A stretch of 64,000 nt of DNA from Streptomyces sp. NBC_00536. Lineage in GTDB: Bacteria > Actinomycetota > Actinomycetes > Streptomycetales > Streptomycetaceae. Within the stretch, counting starts at the first letter, position 1, and each line of letters begins with the position of its first letter. The notes under the pieces are model-generated. The model was given only the letters and a program-made list of their open reading frames with translations, searched no databases and was not told the origin of the DNA. This document shows positions 16,456-26,468 of this stretch, one piece after another. The stretch lies in contig NZ_CP107819.1 in the NCBI RefSeq assembly GCF_036346295.1, positions 744,001 through 808,000 of the forward strand, written 5' to 3'. A program made the position numbers and the translations under genes.

Positions 16456-17987
16456 CCGCGTTGTCCGGTGAAACCGTCTTCGGTGATCCCGTCTTCGGTG
16501 ATCCCGTACTGCCCGGGTTCCGGCCCGACCCGTCCGTCTGCCGGGTGGGAGCGGACTACTACCTGGTGACGTCCAGCTTCGAATGGTTCCCGGGCCTTCC
16601 CGTGTTCCACAGCCGCGATCTCGTGAACTGGCGGCGCATCGGCTCCGCGCTCGACCGGGCGTCCCAGCTCGACCTCGACGGGTGCGAGCCCTCTCGGGGC
16701 CTGTTCGCACCGACGATCCGGCACCATGACGGGGTCTTCCACCTCGTCTGCACGCTGATGGACGGCCCCGGTCATTTCGTCGTCACGGCGACCGACCCGG
16801 CGGGGCCGTGGTCGGAGCCGCACTGGCTGGACGGCGAAGGCTTCGACCCGTCGCTGTTCTTCGACGACGGGCCGGAGGACGGGCCGGACGACGGCGACGG
16901 GGACGGCGACGGCGAGGGGGACGGCCGGGCCTGGTTCACCGCCGCACGCGTCGTGGACGAAGCCGCGGGCCGCACCGAGATCTGGATGCGCGAATACCTT
17001 CCCCGGGAACGACGGCTGACGGGACCCGAGCACGTCCTGTGGTCGGGAAGCCACCCCGGCGCCCGATGGTCGGAGGCCCCGCACCTCTACAGGACCGGCG
17101 GCAGCTATCTCCTGCTCACCGCCGAGGGCGGCACCGATGTGGACCACAGCGTGGTGGCCGCCCGCGCCGACCGCGTGACCGGCCCCTACGAGGGCGCCCC
17201 CGGCAACCCGGTGCTACCGCCCGCCAAGGGCCCGGTCACCTGCACCGGGCACGCCGACCTCGTCCGGACCCCGAACGGCGACTGGCGGGCCGTCCTCCTG
17301 GGCGTCCGCCCCGGCTCCGCCCTCGGCCGCGAGACCTTCCTCAGCCGGATCACCTGGGACGCAGGCTGGCCGGTCTTCTCCCCCGTCGTCCACACCGGCC
17401 TCCGCCGCCCCGTCCACGACGACTTCGCCACGCTCTCCGCTGACTGGAGCAGCCTGCGCACACCGCGGGAGCGGTTCTGGACCACCGGCGACGGGCTCCG
17501 CCTCCAGCTCCGCCCCGAACGCCTCGGCGAACGCACCACCCCGTCCCTCCTGGCCCGCCCGCAGGAACAGCCCGTCTGCGACGTCTCCACCGAACTGCAC
17601 TTCACCCCCGCCGCGCCGGACGAACAGGCGGGCCTCGCCGTGGTCCTCGACGACGACACCCATCTCCTCTTCCTCCGCACCGCGGAAGGACTCAGCCTCC
17701 ATCGCGGGGCCGAGGTCCTGGCCGGCGTTCCCGTCCCCCCGGGCCCCATTCGCCTGGGGGTCCGCATCCGCGGCTTCAGCCACACCTTCGCCCACGCGGC
17801 ACCCGACGGCGCCTGGCAGGACCTGACCACCGTCGAAGCCACCTTCCTCACCCCGCTGTTCACCAGCATCCAGCTCGGCCTCTACGCCACCTCCAACGGC
17901 GTCCCCTCCACCAGCCAGGCCCATTTCACGTGGTTCGACATCACGTACCCGAGCCCGAGCCCACTGGATCCGCCGGACAGGCCCTGA
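16452..17987 (+). CDS. Cytoplasmic GH43 beta-xylosidase/alpha-L-arabinofuranosidase
   Basis: A 511-aa GH43 enzyme, translation-coupled to GH3 through an ATGA overlap. The five-bladed propeller carries base Asp26 (FRPDPSVCRV), modulator Asp132 (GFDPSLFF) and acid Glu208 (WSEAPHLYR). A C-terminal beta-sandwich (about 330-505, DUF1349/XynB-C-like) ends in FTWFDITY. There is no signal peptide, so it acts on imported oligosaccharides. Two oddities are visible: a 15-bp tandem duplication (16476-16505) gives a repeated VFGDP near the N-terminus, and a run of Asp-Gly repeats (about residues 138-158) is inserted right after the modulator Asp. Confidence 0.88.
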   Translation: MTALSGETVFGDPVFGDPVLPGFRPDPSVCRVGADYYLVTSSFEWFPGLPVFHSRDLVNWRRIGSALDRASQLDLDGCEPSRGLFAPTIRHHDGVFHLVCTLMDGPGHFVVTATDPAGPWSEPHWLDGEGFDPSLFFDDGPEDGPDDGDGDGDGEGDGRAWFTAARVVDEAAGRTEIWMREYLPRERRLTGPEHVLWSGSHPGARWSEAPHLYRTGGSYLLLTAEGGTDVDHSVVAARADRVTGPYEGAPGNPVLPPAKGPVTCTGHADLVRTPNGDWRAVLLGVRPGSALGRETFLSRITWDAGWPVFSPVVHTGLRRPVHDDFATLSADWSSLRTPRERFWTTGDGLRLQLRPERLGERTTPSLLARPQEQPVCDVSTELHFTPAAPDEQAGLAVVLDDDTHLLFLRTAEGLSLHRGAEVLAGVPVPPGPIRLGVRIRGFSHTFAHAAPDGAWQDLTTVEATFLTPLFTSIQLGLYATSNGVPSTSQAHFTWFDITYPSPSPLDPPDRP

Positions 17988-18099
17988 CGTCGCCGATTCC
18001 GCGACCAGGTGGCGGTCCGCGTCCGCCGCCTGCCGGCTCGCCCGGAGCAGCTGCGCGCGGTGCGCGGGCCGGCCTTGTCGGCGCCGCCCGTCGTAGGTA

Positions 18100-18128
18100 T
18101 TGACACGTCAATTGTGAGCGCTAACACT
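18100..18128 (+). promoter_or_regulatory. GH127 promoter with overlapping AraR-type operator
   Basis: TTGACA (18100-18105) is 17 nt from AACACT (18123-18128). The operator TGTGAGCGCTAACA (18113-18126, exact complement of TGTTAGCGCTCACA) covers the spacer and the -10 region, a classic repressor position. The rest of the 245-nt gap (17988-18232) shows nothing else recognisable. Confidence 0.75.
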
Positions 18129-18232
18129 CGTGCGCAGCAGACGGCCGCCCCCACCGACCCCGCGGCCGCCGGTCGAAGCCCGACAGCCCTTGTGCGCGGC
18201 ACCCTCATCTCTCACGGACCATGGAGTTCGCC

Positions 18233-20959
18233 ATGCCGGTTCCCCCCTTCAGCCGCCGCGCCATGATCAAGGCGACCGGTGTCGCGGCCGTGGCCGCGGC
18301 TGTCGGCCCCGTGTTCACCACCGGCTCCGCCGCGGCGCGGACGGCCCCGGTCAGGTCCGACGTCGGAGTGTCGGCGTTCCCGTTCGACCTGGGTCAGGTC
18401 CAGCTCACCAGCAGCCGCTGGCTCGACAACCAGAACCGCACCCTGGCCTATCTCCGCTTCATCGACGTCGACCGCCTGCTGTACAACTTCCGCGCCAACC
18501 ACCGGCTCTCCACCAACGCCGCGACCCCGACCGGAGGATGGGACGACCCGGCGTTCCCCTTCCGCACCCACGTGCAGGGCCACTTCCTCACGGCATGGGC
18601 CCAGGCCTACGCCGCGGTCGGGGACACCACCTGCCGCGACAAGGCCGACCGCATGGTGGCCGAACTCGCCAAGTGCCAGGCCAACAACTCCACCGCGGGC
18701 TTCTCCGCCGGCTACCTGTCGGGCTTCCCCGAGGCCGACTTCACCAGCCTCGAAGCAGGCACGCTGACCAACGGCAACGTCCCGTACTACTGCGTCCACA
18801 AGACCATGGCCGGTCTGCTCGACGTGTGGCGCCTCGTCGGCAACACGCAGGCCCGCGACGTGCTCCTCGCGCTCGCCGGCTGGGTCGACCGGCGCACCGC
18901 CGCGCTCAGCCGGAGCACGATGCAGTCGTTGCTGGGCGTCGAGTTCGGCGGCATGAACGACGTACTGGCCGACCTCCACCAACAGACCGGCGACGCACGC
19001 TGGTTGACCACCGCCCAACGGTTCGACCACGCGGCGGTCTTCGACCCCCTCGCCGCGAACCAGGACCAACTGAACGGTCTGCACGCCAACACGCAGGTAC
19101 CCAAGTGGATCGGAGCCGTCCGCGAGTACAAGGCCACCGGGACGACCCGCTACCGCGACATCGCCGCCAACGCGTGGACGATCTGCACCACCTCGCACAC
19201 CTACGCCATCGGCGGCAACAGCCAGGCGGAACACTTCCGGGCCCCGAACGCCATCTCCGGGTTCCTCGTCACCGACACCTGCGAACTCTGCAACTCCTAC
19301 AACATGCTCAAGCTGACCCGGGAACTGTGGCAGCTCGACCCCGACCGGGCGCCGTACTTCGACTTCTACGAGAAGGTGCTGCTCAACCACGTCATCGGCG
19401 CCCAGAACCCGGCCGACCCGCACGGGCACGTCACCTACTTCACGCCCCTCAACCCGGGCGGCCGCCGCGGGGTCGGCCCGGCGTGGGGCGGCGGCACCTG
19501 GAGCACCGACTACGGCACGTTCTGGTGCTGCCAGGGAACGGGCGTCGAGTCCCACACCAAGCTGATGGACTCCGTCTACTTCCACGACGGCAGCACCACC
19601 CTCACCGTGAACCTGTTCCTCCCCTCCGTCCTGAACTGGACCCGGCGAGGCATCACCATCACCCAGACCACCTCCTACCCGGCCGACGACACCACGACGC
19701 TCAAGGTCACCGGCAGCGTCGCCGGGACCTGGTCGATGCGCGTCCGCATCCCCGGCTGGACTTCGGGCGCCACCGTCAGCGTCAACGGCGTCCCTCAGAG
19801 CGTCACGGCCACCCCCGGCACCTACGCCACCCTCACCCGCTCCTGGGCCTCGGGCGACACCGTCACCGTGAAGCTCCCCATGCGCGTGGCACTCCAGGCC
19901 GCCATCGACAACCCCGCCGTCGCGGCGATCACCTACGGCCCCGCCATCCTCGCCGGCAACTACGGCAGCACCACACTGTCCTCCCTCCCGGCCCTGGACC
20001 CCTCTTCGATCACCCGGACCAGCAGCACCGCCCTCGCCTTCACGGCCACCGCCAACGGAACGAAGGTCGGCCTCGGCCCGTTCCACGACGCCCAGGGTTT
20101 CAACTACACCGTCTACTGGCGGACCGGCGGTCCCGGCTTCCGTCTCGTCAACGCGGCCAGCGGACTCGTCCTCGGCATCCGGGACATGTCCACCGCCGAC
20201 GGGGGCCTCGCTCTGCAGTGGACCGACTCCGGCACCGCCGACCACGACTGGCTCCTCCTCGTCGACGGCACCGCACTGCGGCTGCGCAACCTCAACAGCG
20301 GCAAGGTCCTCGGCGTGCAGGACATGTCCACCGCCGACAACGCCCCGGTCCTCCAGTGGGCCGACACCGGCACCGCCGACCACCGGTGGACCGTCGTCGA
20401 CACCGGCAACGGCTACCACAAGCTTCAAAACGTCCACACCGGCAAGCTGCTCGGCATCGAAGGCGGCTCCACCGCCAACGGCGCCGCAGCCGTACAGGTA
20501 CCCGACACCGGCGCCCCCGCCGGCCAGTGGCAGTTCGTCCCCGACGGCGCCAGGCGCATCCAGAACGTCGCCAGCGGGCGGGTCCTCGGTGTGCGGGACA
20601 TGTCCACCGCCGACGGCGGCCTCGCCATCCAGTGGGACGACAGCGGCACCGCCGACCATCTCTGGACGGCCGTCGTCGACACCGGCGGCCACCTGCGCCT
20701 GCGCAACTCCCACAGCGGCAAGGTCCTCGCCGTGGAGAACGGCGCCACCGCCAACGGCGCCCGGATCGCCCAGTGGGCGGACACCGGCGCCGCCGACCAG
20801 CGGTGGCGCCTGCGCCACGGCGGCGGCGACACCTTCCGGATCCAGTGCGCCAACAGCGGCCGCGTCCTCGGCGTCTCCGGCGCCTCCACCGCCCAGGGAG
20901 CACAGACCGTCCTCTGGGACGACAACGGCACCGACGACCACCTGTGGCGGTTCATCTGA
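18233..20959 (+). CDS. Secreted GH127 beta-L-arabinofuranosidase with two ricin-type domains
   Basis: A 908-aa protein. The N-terminus PFSRRAMIKATG followed by an alanine-rich stretch is a twin-arginine signal. The GH127 (DUF1680) region covers about residues 45-620. It contains DTCELCNSYNMLKL and FWCCQGTGVESHTKL, which supply the Glu and three Cys known to hold zinc in family members such as HypBA1. Six QW-type repeats at the end (for example LQWADTGTADHRW) make two beta-trefoil CBM13 domains (about 625-908). It should release arabinose from beta-linked arabinofuranosides, as in plant cell-wall glycoproteins. ATG 18221 is also possible, but GGAG lies at the right distance from ATG 18233. Confidence 0.88.
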   Translation: MPVPPFSRRAMIKATGVAAVAAAVGPVFTTGSAAARTAPVRSDVGVSAFPFDLGQVQLTSSRWLDNQNRTLAYLRFIDVDRLLYNFRANHRLSTNAATPTGGWDDPAFPFRTHVQGHFLTAWAQAYAAVGDTTCRDKADRMVAELAKCQANNSTAGFSAGYLSGFPEADFTSLEAGTLTNGNVPYYCVHKTMAGLLDVWRLVGNTQARDVLLALAGWVDRRTAALSRSTMQSLLGVEFGGMNDVLADLHQQTGDARWLTTAQRFDHAAVFDPLAANQDQLNGLHANTQVPKWIGAVREYKATGTTRYRDIAANAWTICTTSHTYAIGGNSQAEHFRAPNAISGFLVTDTCELCNSYNMLKLTRELWQLDPDRAPYFDFYEKVLLNHVIGAQNPADPHGHVTYFTPLNPGGRRGVGPAWGGGTWSTDYGTFWCCQGTGVESHTKLMDSVYFHDGSTTLTVNLFLPSVLNWTRRGITITQTTSYPADDTTTLKVTGSVAGTWSMRVRIPGWTSGATVSVNGVPQSVTATPGTYATLTRSWASGDTVTVKLPMRVALQAAIDNPAVAAITYGPAILAGNYGSTTLSSLPALDPSSITRTSSTALAFTATANGTKVGLGPFHDAQGFNYTVYWRTGGPGFRLVNAASGLVLGIRDMSTADGGLALQWTDSGTADHDWLLLVDGTALRLRNLNSGKVLGVQDMSTADNAPVLQWADTGTADHRWTVVDTGNGYHKLQNVHTGKLLGIEGGSTANGAAAVQVPDTGAPAGQWQFVPDGARRIQNVASGRVLGVRDMSTADGGLAIQWDDSGTADHLWTAVVDTGGHLRLRNSHSGKVLAVENGATANGARIAQWADTGAADQRWRLRHGGGDTFRIQCANSGRVLGVSGASTAQGAQTVLWDDNGTDDHLWRFI

Positions 20960-20978
20960 CCCTGCGACCCTGCCGCAA

Positions 20979-21001
20979 GCGCCCGCCGGTCAGGCGGGCG
21001 C
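20979..21001. terminator. Stem-loop between convergent GH127 and LacI genes
   Basis: GCGCCCGCC (20979-20987) pairs with GGCGGGCGC (20993-21001) around a 5-nt loop. It overlaps the last codons of the LacI gene (stop at 20990) and can serve both strands. Confidence 0.6.
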
Positions 21002-22021
21002 AGGCAGACCGGGGGCGGACTCGCGCACGGTCAGGCGGGTCGGCAGGATCAACGGGCTGGGGCGGTGTCCTTCGATGGCACTGACCAGCATCCTGGCCAT
21101 CTCCTGCCCCAGCGCCCGTACCGGCTGATGGACGGTGGTCAGCGGCGGGCTGGTGTGCCGGGCGCTCGCCAGGTCGTTGAAGCCGATCACCGCGACGTCC
21201 TCGGGCACCCGCAGCCCGCGTTCCCGCAAGGTGCGCAGAGCGCCGATGGCCATCGCGTCGGAGGCCGCGAACACCGCGTCGGGATCGGGGTGCGCCCGGA
21301 GCAGCCGCTCCATCGCCTTGGCGCCGCCCTCCTCGGTGAACTGCCCGGGCTCAACTCCGAGCAGCGGCAGGCCGGACAAGGTCAGACCGTCGGTGAACCC
21401 CTGTTCCCGCGCGACCGCGGCCCTGGCGTCCACCTGGCCGGTGATCATGACGGGCCGTCGGCGGCCCGTGCGCGCGAAGTGCTCGGCGGCCAGGCGGGCA
21501 CCGCCCCGGTTGTCGGCGTCCACGTACCACGTGGGTTCCCCGATGAGCGGGAGTCCGCCGAAGACGACGGGGAGATCGACCTCCTCGCCCAGGCGGCCCA
21601 GCGGATCGTCCCCCCGCAGCGCCATCAGCATGACGCCGTCGGCCCGGCGGGAGCGCAGCAGCCGCTCGAACCTCTCCCGGCCGCGCGGGGTGTTGGCCAG
21701 CAGCAGGATCAGTTCCAGTTCGGTCTGCTCCAGCGCCTCGCTGACGCCGACGATGACCTCCGCGAAGAACGGGTCCGCGAACAGCCCCGGTTCGTCGCTG
21801 GAGACCGCCAGCACCACCGCTCCGACCCGGCGGTTCGCGAGGGCCTGCGCGGACGGATTGGGCACGAAATCCAGCTCGCGCACCGCCCGTTGGACCGCCT
21901 CCCGCTTGGCGCGGCTGACGTGCGGGGCGTTGTTGATCACCCGGGAGGCCGCCGTGCGCGACACGCCGGCGCGTGCGGCCACCTCGTCGAGAGTCGGCAT
22001 GCGCTTGGGTGACGGCTCCAT
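20990..22021 (-). CDS. LacI-family regulator next to the GH6 cellulases
   Basis: A 343-aa LacI/GalR protein with helix-turn-helix at about residues 9-31 (TLDEVAARAGVSRTAASRVINN), a leucine-containing hinge (PNPSAQALANRR) and a sugar-sensing domain with VIGFNDLASA and DAVFAASDAMAIGAL. ATG 22021 was chosen: it has a GAGGAG site about 11 nt upstream and matches family length, whereas the longer frame adds 36 unrelated residues. It is divergent from the GH6 pair. The shared gap holds TGGAAGCGCTTCCA and a related CGGTAGCGCTTCCA, which are likely its own operators. The effector is not readable; a cello-oligosaccharide is a fair guess. Confidence 0.82.
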   Translation of the reverse strand: MEPSPKRMPTLDEVAARAGVSRTAASRVINNAPHVSRAKREAVQRAVRELDFVPNPSAQALANRRVGAVVLAVSSDEPGLFADPFFAEVIVGVSEALEQTELELILLLANTPRGRERFERLLRSRRADGVMLMALRGDDPLGRLGEEVDLPVVFGGLPLIGEPTWYVDADNRGGARLAAEHFARTGRRRPVMITGQVDARAAVAREQGFTDGLTLSGLPLLGVEPGQFTEEGGAKAMERLLRAHPDPDAVFAASDAMAIGALRTLRERGLRVPEDVAVIGFNDLASARHTSPPLTTVHQPVRALGQEMARMLVSAIEGHRPSPLILPTRLTVRESAPGLPAPA

Positions 22022-22053
22022 GGAAGAACTGCTCCTCGGGCTCACGCGGTCGG

Positions 22054-22074
22054 CGAACATCGAACATCGAACAT
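22054..22074 (+). repeat. Three tandem CGAACAT heptamers
   Basis: Three perfect 7-bp copies lie just upstream of the LacI ribosome site. A 7-bp unit upstream of the start codon could alter leader length by slippage without touching the protein. Confidence 0.8.
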
Positions 22075-22139
22075 CGGCCATGATTCCATCACCGCCCCGA
22101 CTTCGGACCCGCATGCGGATGCCGCCCATGGTCTCGATC

Positions 22140-22153
22140 CGGTAGCGCTTCCA
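22140..22153. promoter_or_regulatory. Degenerate LacI operator (12/14 to TGGAAGCGCTTCCA)
   Basis: CGGTAGCGCTTCCA lies between the LacI gene and the GH6 promoter, placed to act on the regulator's own promoter. Confidence 0.5.
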
Positions 22154-22200
22154 ACCAATGACGCCATACCGGCCACGGCGGTAATCCTGTGTTCAACCAC

Positions 22201-22276
22201 TTGACACACCCCGGCAACGACACCAATCATCCCATCAGCGCGACCCGACCCCACACCAAAACTGGAAGCGCTTCCA
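22201..22276 (+). promoter_or_regulatory. GH6 promoter and TGGAAGCGCTTCCA operator
   Basis: TTGACA (22201-22206) and AATCAT (22225-22230) are 18 nt apart. A perfect 14-bp palindrome TGGAAGCGCTTCCA lies at 22263-22276, downstream of the predicted transcription start and 28 nt before the GH6 start codon. It differs from the CebR box TGGGAGCGCTCCCA at two symmetric positions. Confidence 0.65.
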
Positions 22277-22304
22277 CTTCCCCACCCCCACCGGAGGAAG
22301 AACC

Positions 22305-23276
22305 ATGCGCAAGTCCGTCCGAGCCGCATCCGCCCTGCTGGCCGGTGCCCTCACCGCCGCTCTCGCCCTGATCAACGCCGGCCCGGCGTACGCCGCCGAC
22401 CCGACCACCATGACCAGCGGCTTCTACGCCGACCCCGACAACTCCGCCCTGCGGTGGACCAATGCGAACCCCGGCGACGGGCGGTCGGCGGCGATCCGGA
22501 CGTCCATCGCCAACACCCCGGCGGCCCGCTGGTTCGGCAACTGGAGCGGCGACATCGGCACTGCCACCGGCGCCTACGTCGGCCGCGCGGACTCCGCCGA
22601 CAAGTTGCCGATCCTGGTCGCGTACAACATCCCCAACCGGGACATCTGCGCCGGTCAGTCCGGCGGCGGCGCCGGAAGCCGCGCGGCGTACGACGCCTGG
22701 ATCGCCGCCTTCGCCAGTGGCATCGGCAGCCGCCCGGCCGTCGTCGTCCTCGAACCCGACGCGCTCGGCCACGAGAGCTGCATGACCGCTGCTCAGATCG
22801 CCGAGCGCAACGCCATGCTGAAGAACGCGATCGCCCAGTTCAATGCCAAGGCACCCAACACCTGGGTCTACCTCGACGCCGGGAACCCCGGCTGGATCGG
22901 CGCCTCGACCATGGCGCAGCAGCTCGCCGGCGCCGGGGTCGGCGGGGCCCGCGGCTTCGTACTGAACGTCTCCAACTACTTCACCAACGACCAGAACAGC
23001 TCCTACGGCAACGCGGTCAACTCCGCCTTGAGCTCCTACGGCTACACCAAGCCGTTCGTCGTCGACACCAGCCGCAACGGCAACGGTTCCAACGGCCAGT
23101 GGTGCAATCCCGCCGGCCGCCGGATCGGCACCCCCACCCAGCGCGGCGGCGGCGCCGAGATGCTGCTGTGGATCAAGATCCCCGGCGAGTCCGACGGCAA
23201 CTGCGGCGTCGGGGCGGGCTCCTCGGCCGGACAGTTCCTGCCGGAGGTCGCCTACAAGATGATCTACGGCTACTGA
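22305..23276 (+). CDS. Secreted GH6 cellulase (endoglucanase type)
   Basis: A 323-aa single-domain GH6 enzyme. The signal peptide is about residues 1-31 (GPAYAA). Conserved features are YNIPNRD with Asp113, VVVLEPDAL with catalytic acid Asp152, WVYLDAGNPGWI, GFVLNVSNYF, FVVDTSRNGNG and LLWIKIPGESDGNC. The short length and the lack of long active-site loops fit an inverting endo-1,4-beta-glucanase rather than a cellobiohydrolase. There is no binding module. A second GH6 gene follows after 33 nt, so the two form an operon under the promoter at 22201. Confidence 0.92.
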   Translation: MRKSVRAASALLAGALTAALALINAGPAYAADPTTMTSGFYADPDNSALRWTNANPGDGRSAAIRTSIANTPAARWFGNWSGDIGTATGAYVGRADSADKLPILVAYNIPNRDICAGQSGGGAGSRAAYDAWIAAFASGIGSRPAVVVLEPDALGHESCMTAAQIAERNAMLKNAIAQFNAKAPNTWVYLDAGNPGWIGASTMAQQLAGAGVGGARGFVLNVSNYFTNDQNSSYGNAVNSALSSYGYTKPFVVDTSRNGNGSNGQWCNPAGRRIGTPTQRGGGAEMLLWIKIPGESDGNCGVGAGSSAGQFLPEVAYKMIYGY

Positions 23277-23309
23277 CCCGCCGCTTCCCTCCCTCACCGA
23301 AGGAACCCC

Positions 23310-24599
23310 GTGCGCATCCCCCCGCACCGATTACTCCTGGCAGCGAGCGTACTCACCCTGCTCCTCAGCGCCGTCGCCCCGGCCTCTGCCGAGGCGAGCT
23401 CCGCGCCGGCCTCCCACATGCTTCCCGCGAACACCCGCTTTTACGTCGACCCCGACGGCGACGCGGCCCACCAGGCCGTCACCGACCTCCTCCATCGAGA
23501 CTTCGAGGGCGCCAAGTCCATGGCCGAGCTGGCCAGTTGGCCGGAGGCCGCCTGGTTCACCGACGGCACCCCGGAGCAGGTCGAATCCCGCGTGCGCGAT
23601 CTGGTGCGCCGGGCCGAGCGAACCCGGACGGTTCCTGTCCTGGTGGCCTACGACATCCCGCTGCGCGATTGCTCCCAGTACTCCTCCGGCGGTGCGCGGT
23701 CGGACGCCGACTACCAGGCCTGGATCAGCGCTTTCGCCCGGGGGATCGGCCGCAGCAAGGCCGTCGTCGTCCTCGAACCGGACGGGCTGGCCAACCTCCC
23801 GTCCGACTGCGGGCCCGGCAGCGACCCCACCGGCGCGATCACCACGGGACGCTTCGCCGACCTCAACCACGCGATCGACGCCCTGGAGCGGCAGCCGAAC
23901 AGCGTCGTCTACCTGGACGCCGGCAACAGCCACTGGCGCGGCGTCGGCGACGCCGCGGGGCGCCTCCTCCAGGCCGGTGTCACCCGCACCCAGGGCTTCT
24001 CGCTGAACGTCTCGAACCACCTGGCCACCGATCTGTCCACCCACTACGGCACCTGGGTCTCCCAGTGCCTGTGGTTCGCCACCAAGGGCCCTGACTGGGC
24101 CAAGGGGCACCCCGACTGGTGCCCGAGCCAGTACTACTCCCCCGCGGCACCGAACGACGGGCAGCCGGGAAACTCGGTGAACGTGGACGACCCGTCCACC
24201 TGGCACTGGACCGACCTGTGGTTCCAGCAGAACGTCGGCTCCCCGCCCGCACAGGAGCTCACCCACCTCGTCGTGGACACCAGCCGCGACGGCCGGGGCG
24301 CCTGGACCCCGCCTGCAGGCAAGTACAGCGGCGATCCGCAAACCTGGTGCAACGCTCCCGATCGGGGCATCGGCGCCCGGCCGACCGCGAACACCCGCGT
24401 CCCGCTCGTGGACGCCTACCTGTGGATCAAGACCGTCGGCCAGTCCGACGGCCAGTGCAACCGCAGCATCCCGGGCGGCACCATCGACCCGGAGTACGGC
24501 GTCGTGGATCCCGCGGCCGGTGTGTGGTGGCCGGAGCAGGCCAAGTCCCTCGTCCGCAACGCCGACCCGGCACTGGAGTTCAACACGACCCTGCGCTGA
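23310..24599 (+). CDS. Secreted GH6-family glucanase, loop-extended
   Basis: A 429-aa GH6 protein with a signal peptide of about 28 residues (start GTG 23310 after GAAGGAA). Catalytic motifs remain: AYDIPLRDCSQYSSGG (Asp120), VVVLEPDGLAN (acid Asp158), YLDAGNSHW, FSLNVSNHL, VVDTSRDGRG and YLWIKTVGQSDGQC. Compared with its upstream neighbour it has a long insertion (about 250-310) with paired cysteines and Trp-rich stretches between the asparagine-rich loop and the C-terminal strand, plus a C-terminal WWPEQAKSL segment. That loop could roof the active site. Exo or endo action cannot be settled from sequence alone. A 19-bp perfect hairpin follows. Confidence 0.88.
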   Translation: MRIPPHRLLLAASVLTLLLSAVAPASAEASSAPASHMLPANTRFYVDPDGDAAHQAVTDLLHRDFEGAKSMAELASWPEAAWFTDGTPEQVESRVRDLVRRAERTRTVPVLVAYDIPLRDCSQYSSGGARSDADYQAWISAFARGIGRSKAVVVLEPDGLANLPSDCGPGSDPTGAITTGRFADLNHAIDALERQPNSVVYLDAGNSHWRGVGDAAGRLLQAGVTRTQGFSLNVSNHLATDLSTHYGTWVSQCLWFATKGPDWAKGHPDWCPSQYYSPAAPNDGQPGNSVNVDDPSTWHWTDLWFQQNVGSPPAQELTHLVVDTSRDGRGAWTPPAGKYSGDPQTWCNAPDRGIGARPTANTRVPLVDAYLWIKTVGQSDGQCNRSIPGGTIDPEYGVVDPAAGVWWPEQAKSLVRNADPALEFNTTLR

Positions 24600-24632
24600 C
24601 CGGAGATGCGAACGGCAGGAAATACCCGTTGC

Positions 24633-24673
24633 AGCGCGATCCTCATCGAAATATTTTCGATGAGGATCGCGCT
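24633..24673 (+). terminator. Perfect 19-bp stem-loop terminator
   Basis: Bases 24633-24651 pair perfectly with 24655-24673 around a 3-nt loop (TAT), 33 nt after the GH6 stop. There is no U-run. It separates the GH6 pair from the xlnA promoter. Confidence 0.85.
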
Positions 24674-24714
24674 ATGAAAAGCGGCTATTTGGCTATTCGG
24701 AGGGGTTGAATTCT

Positions 24715-24762
24715 CGAAACCCTTTCGAAAGTCTTGACATGTTTCGGCGGTGTTTCCAGACT
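24715..24762 (+). promoter_or_regulatory. xlnA promoter with BxlR-type operator
   Basis: CGAAACCCTTTCG (24715-24727) is a perfect CGAAA-N3-TTTCG box like that at 12974. It directly precedes TTGACA (24734-24739), which is 17 nt from CAGACT (24757-24762). The leader to the start codon is about 180 nt. This suggests that xlnA is controlled by the regulator at 13171-14184, 11 kb away. Confidence 0.6.
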
Positions 24763-24845
24763 GAGGCCCGAGGCGATACCCCCCGTCTGTGTCCGGGTGT
24801 CGGGTGCCGGGTGCCGCGTGCCGGCCTTGGGTCTTCACACCCTGA

Positions 24846-26387
<1,542 letters not shown>

Positions 26388-26427
26388 CGACCTGCCACGG
26401 CGAAGGTCAGTGACAGGCCCGCGCCAT

Positions 26428-26460
26428 GGAGTGGAGCCAGGATGATCCTGGCTCCACTCC
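26428..26460. terminator. Bidirectional stem-loop between convergent xlnA and GH9 genes
   Basis: Bases 26428-26443 pair perfectly with 26445-26460 (16-bp inverted repeat, arms GGAGTGGAGCC...GGCTCCACTCC) in the short gap between the two stop codons. Confidence 0.8.
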
Positions 26461-26468
26461 GTCGCGGC

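Noticed and set aside
18212..20941. Open frame of 909 codons on the minus strand
   Set aside because: Antisense to GH127; repeats in it only mirror the ricin-type QW repeats of the true gene.
20140..20950. Regularly spaced DNA repeats that look CRISPR-like
   Set aside because: They follow the coding repeats of two beta-trefoil domains, about 40-45 codons apart with diverged copies and no spacers.
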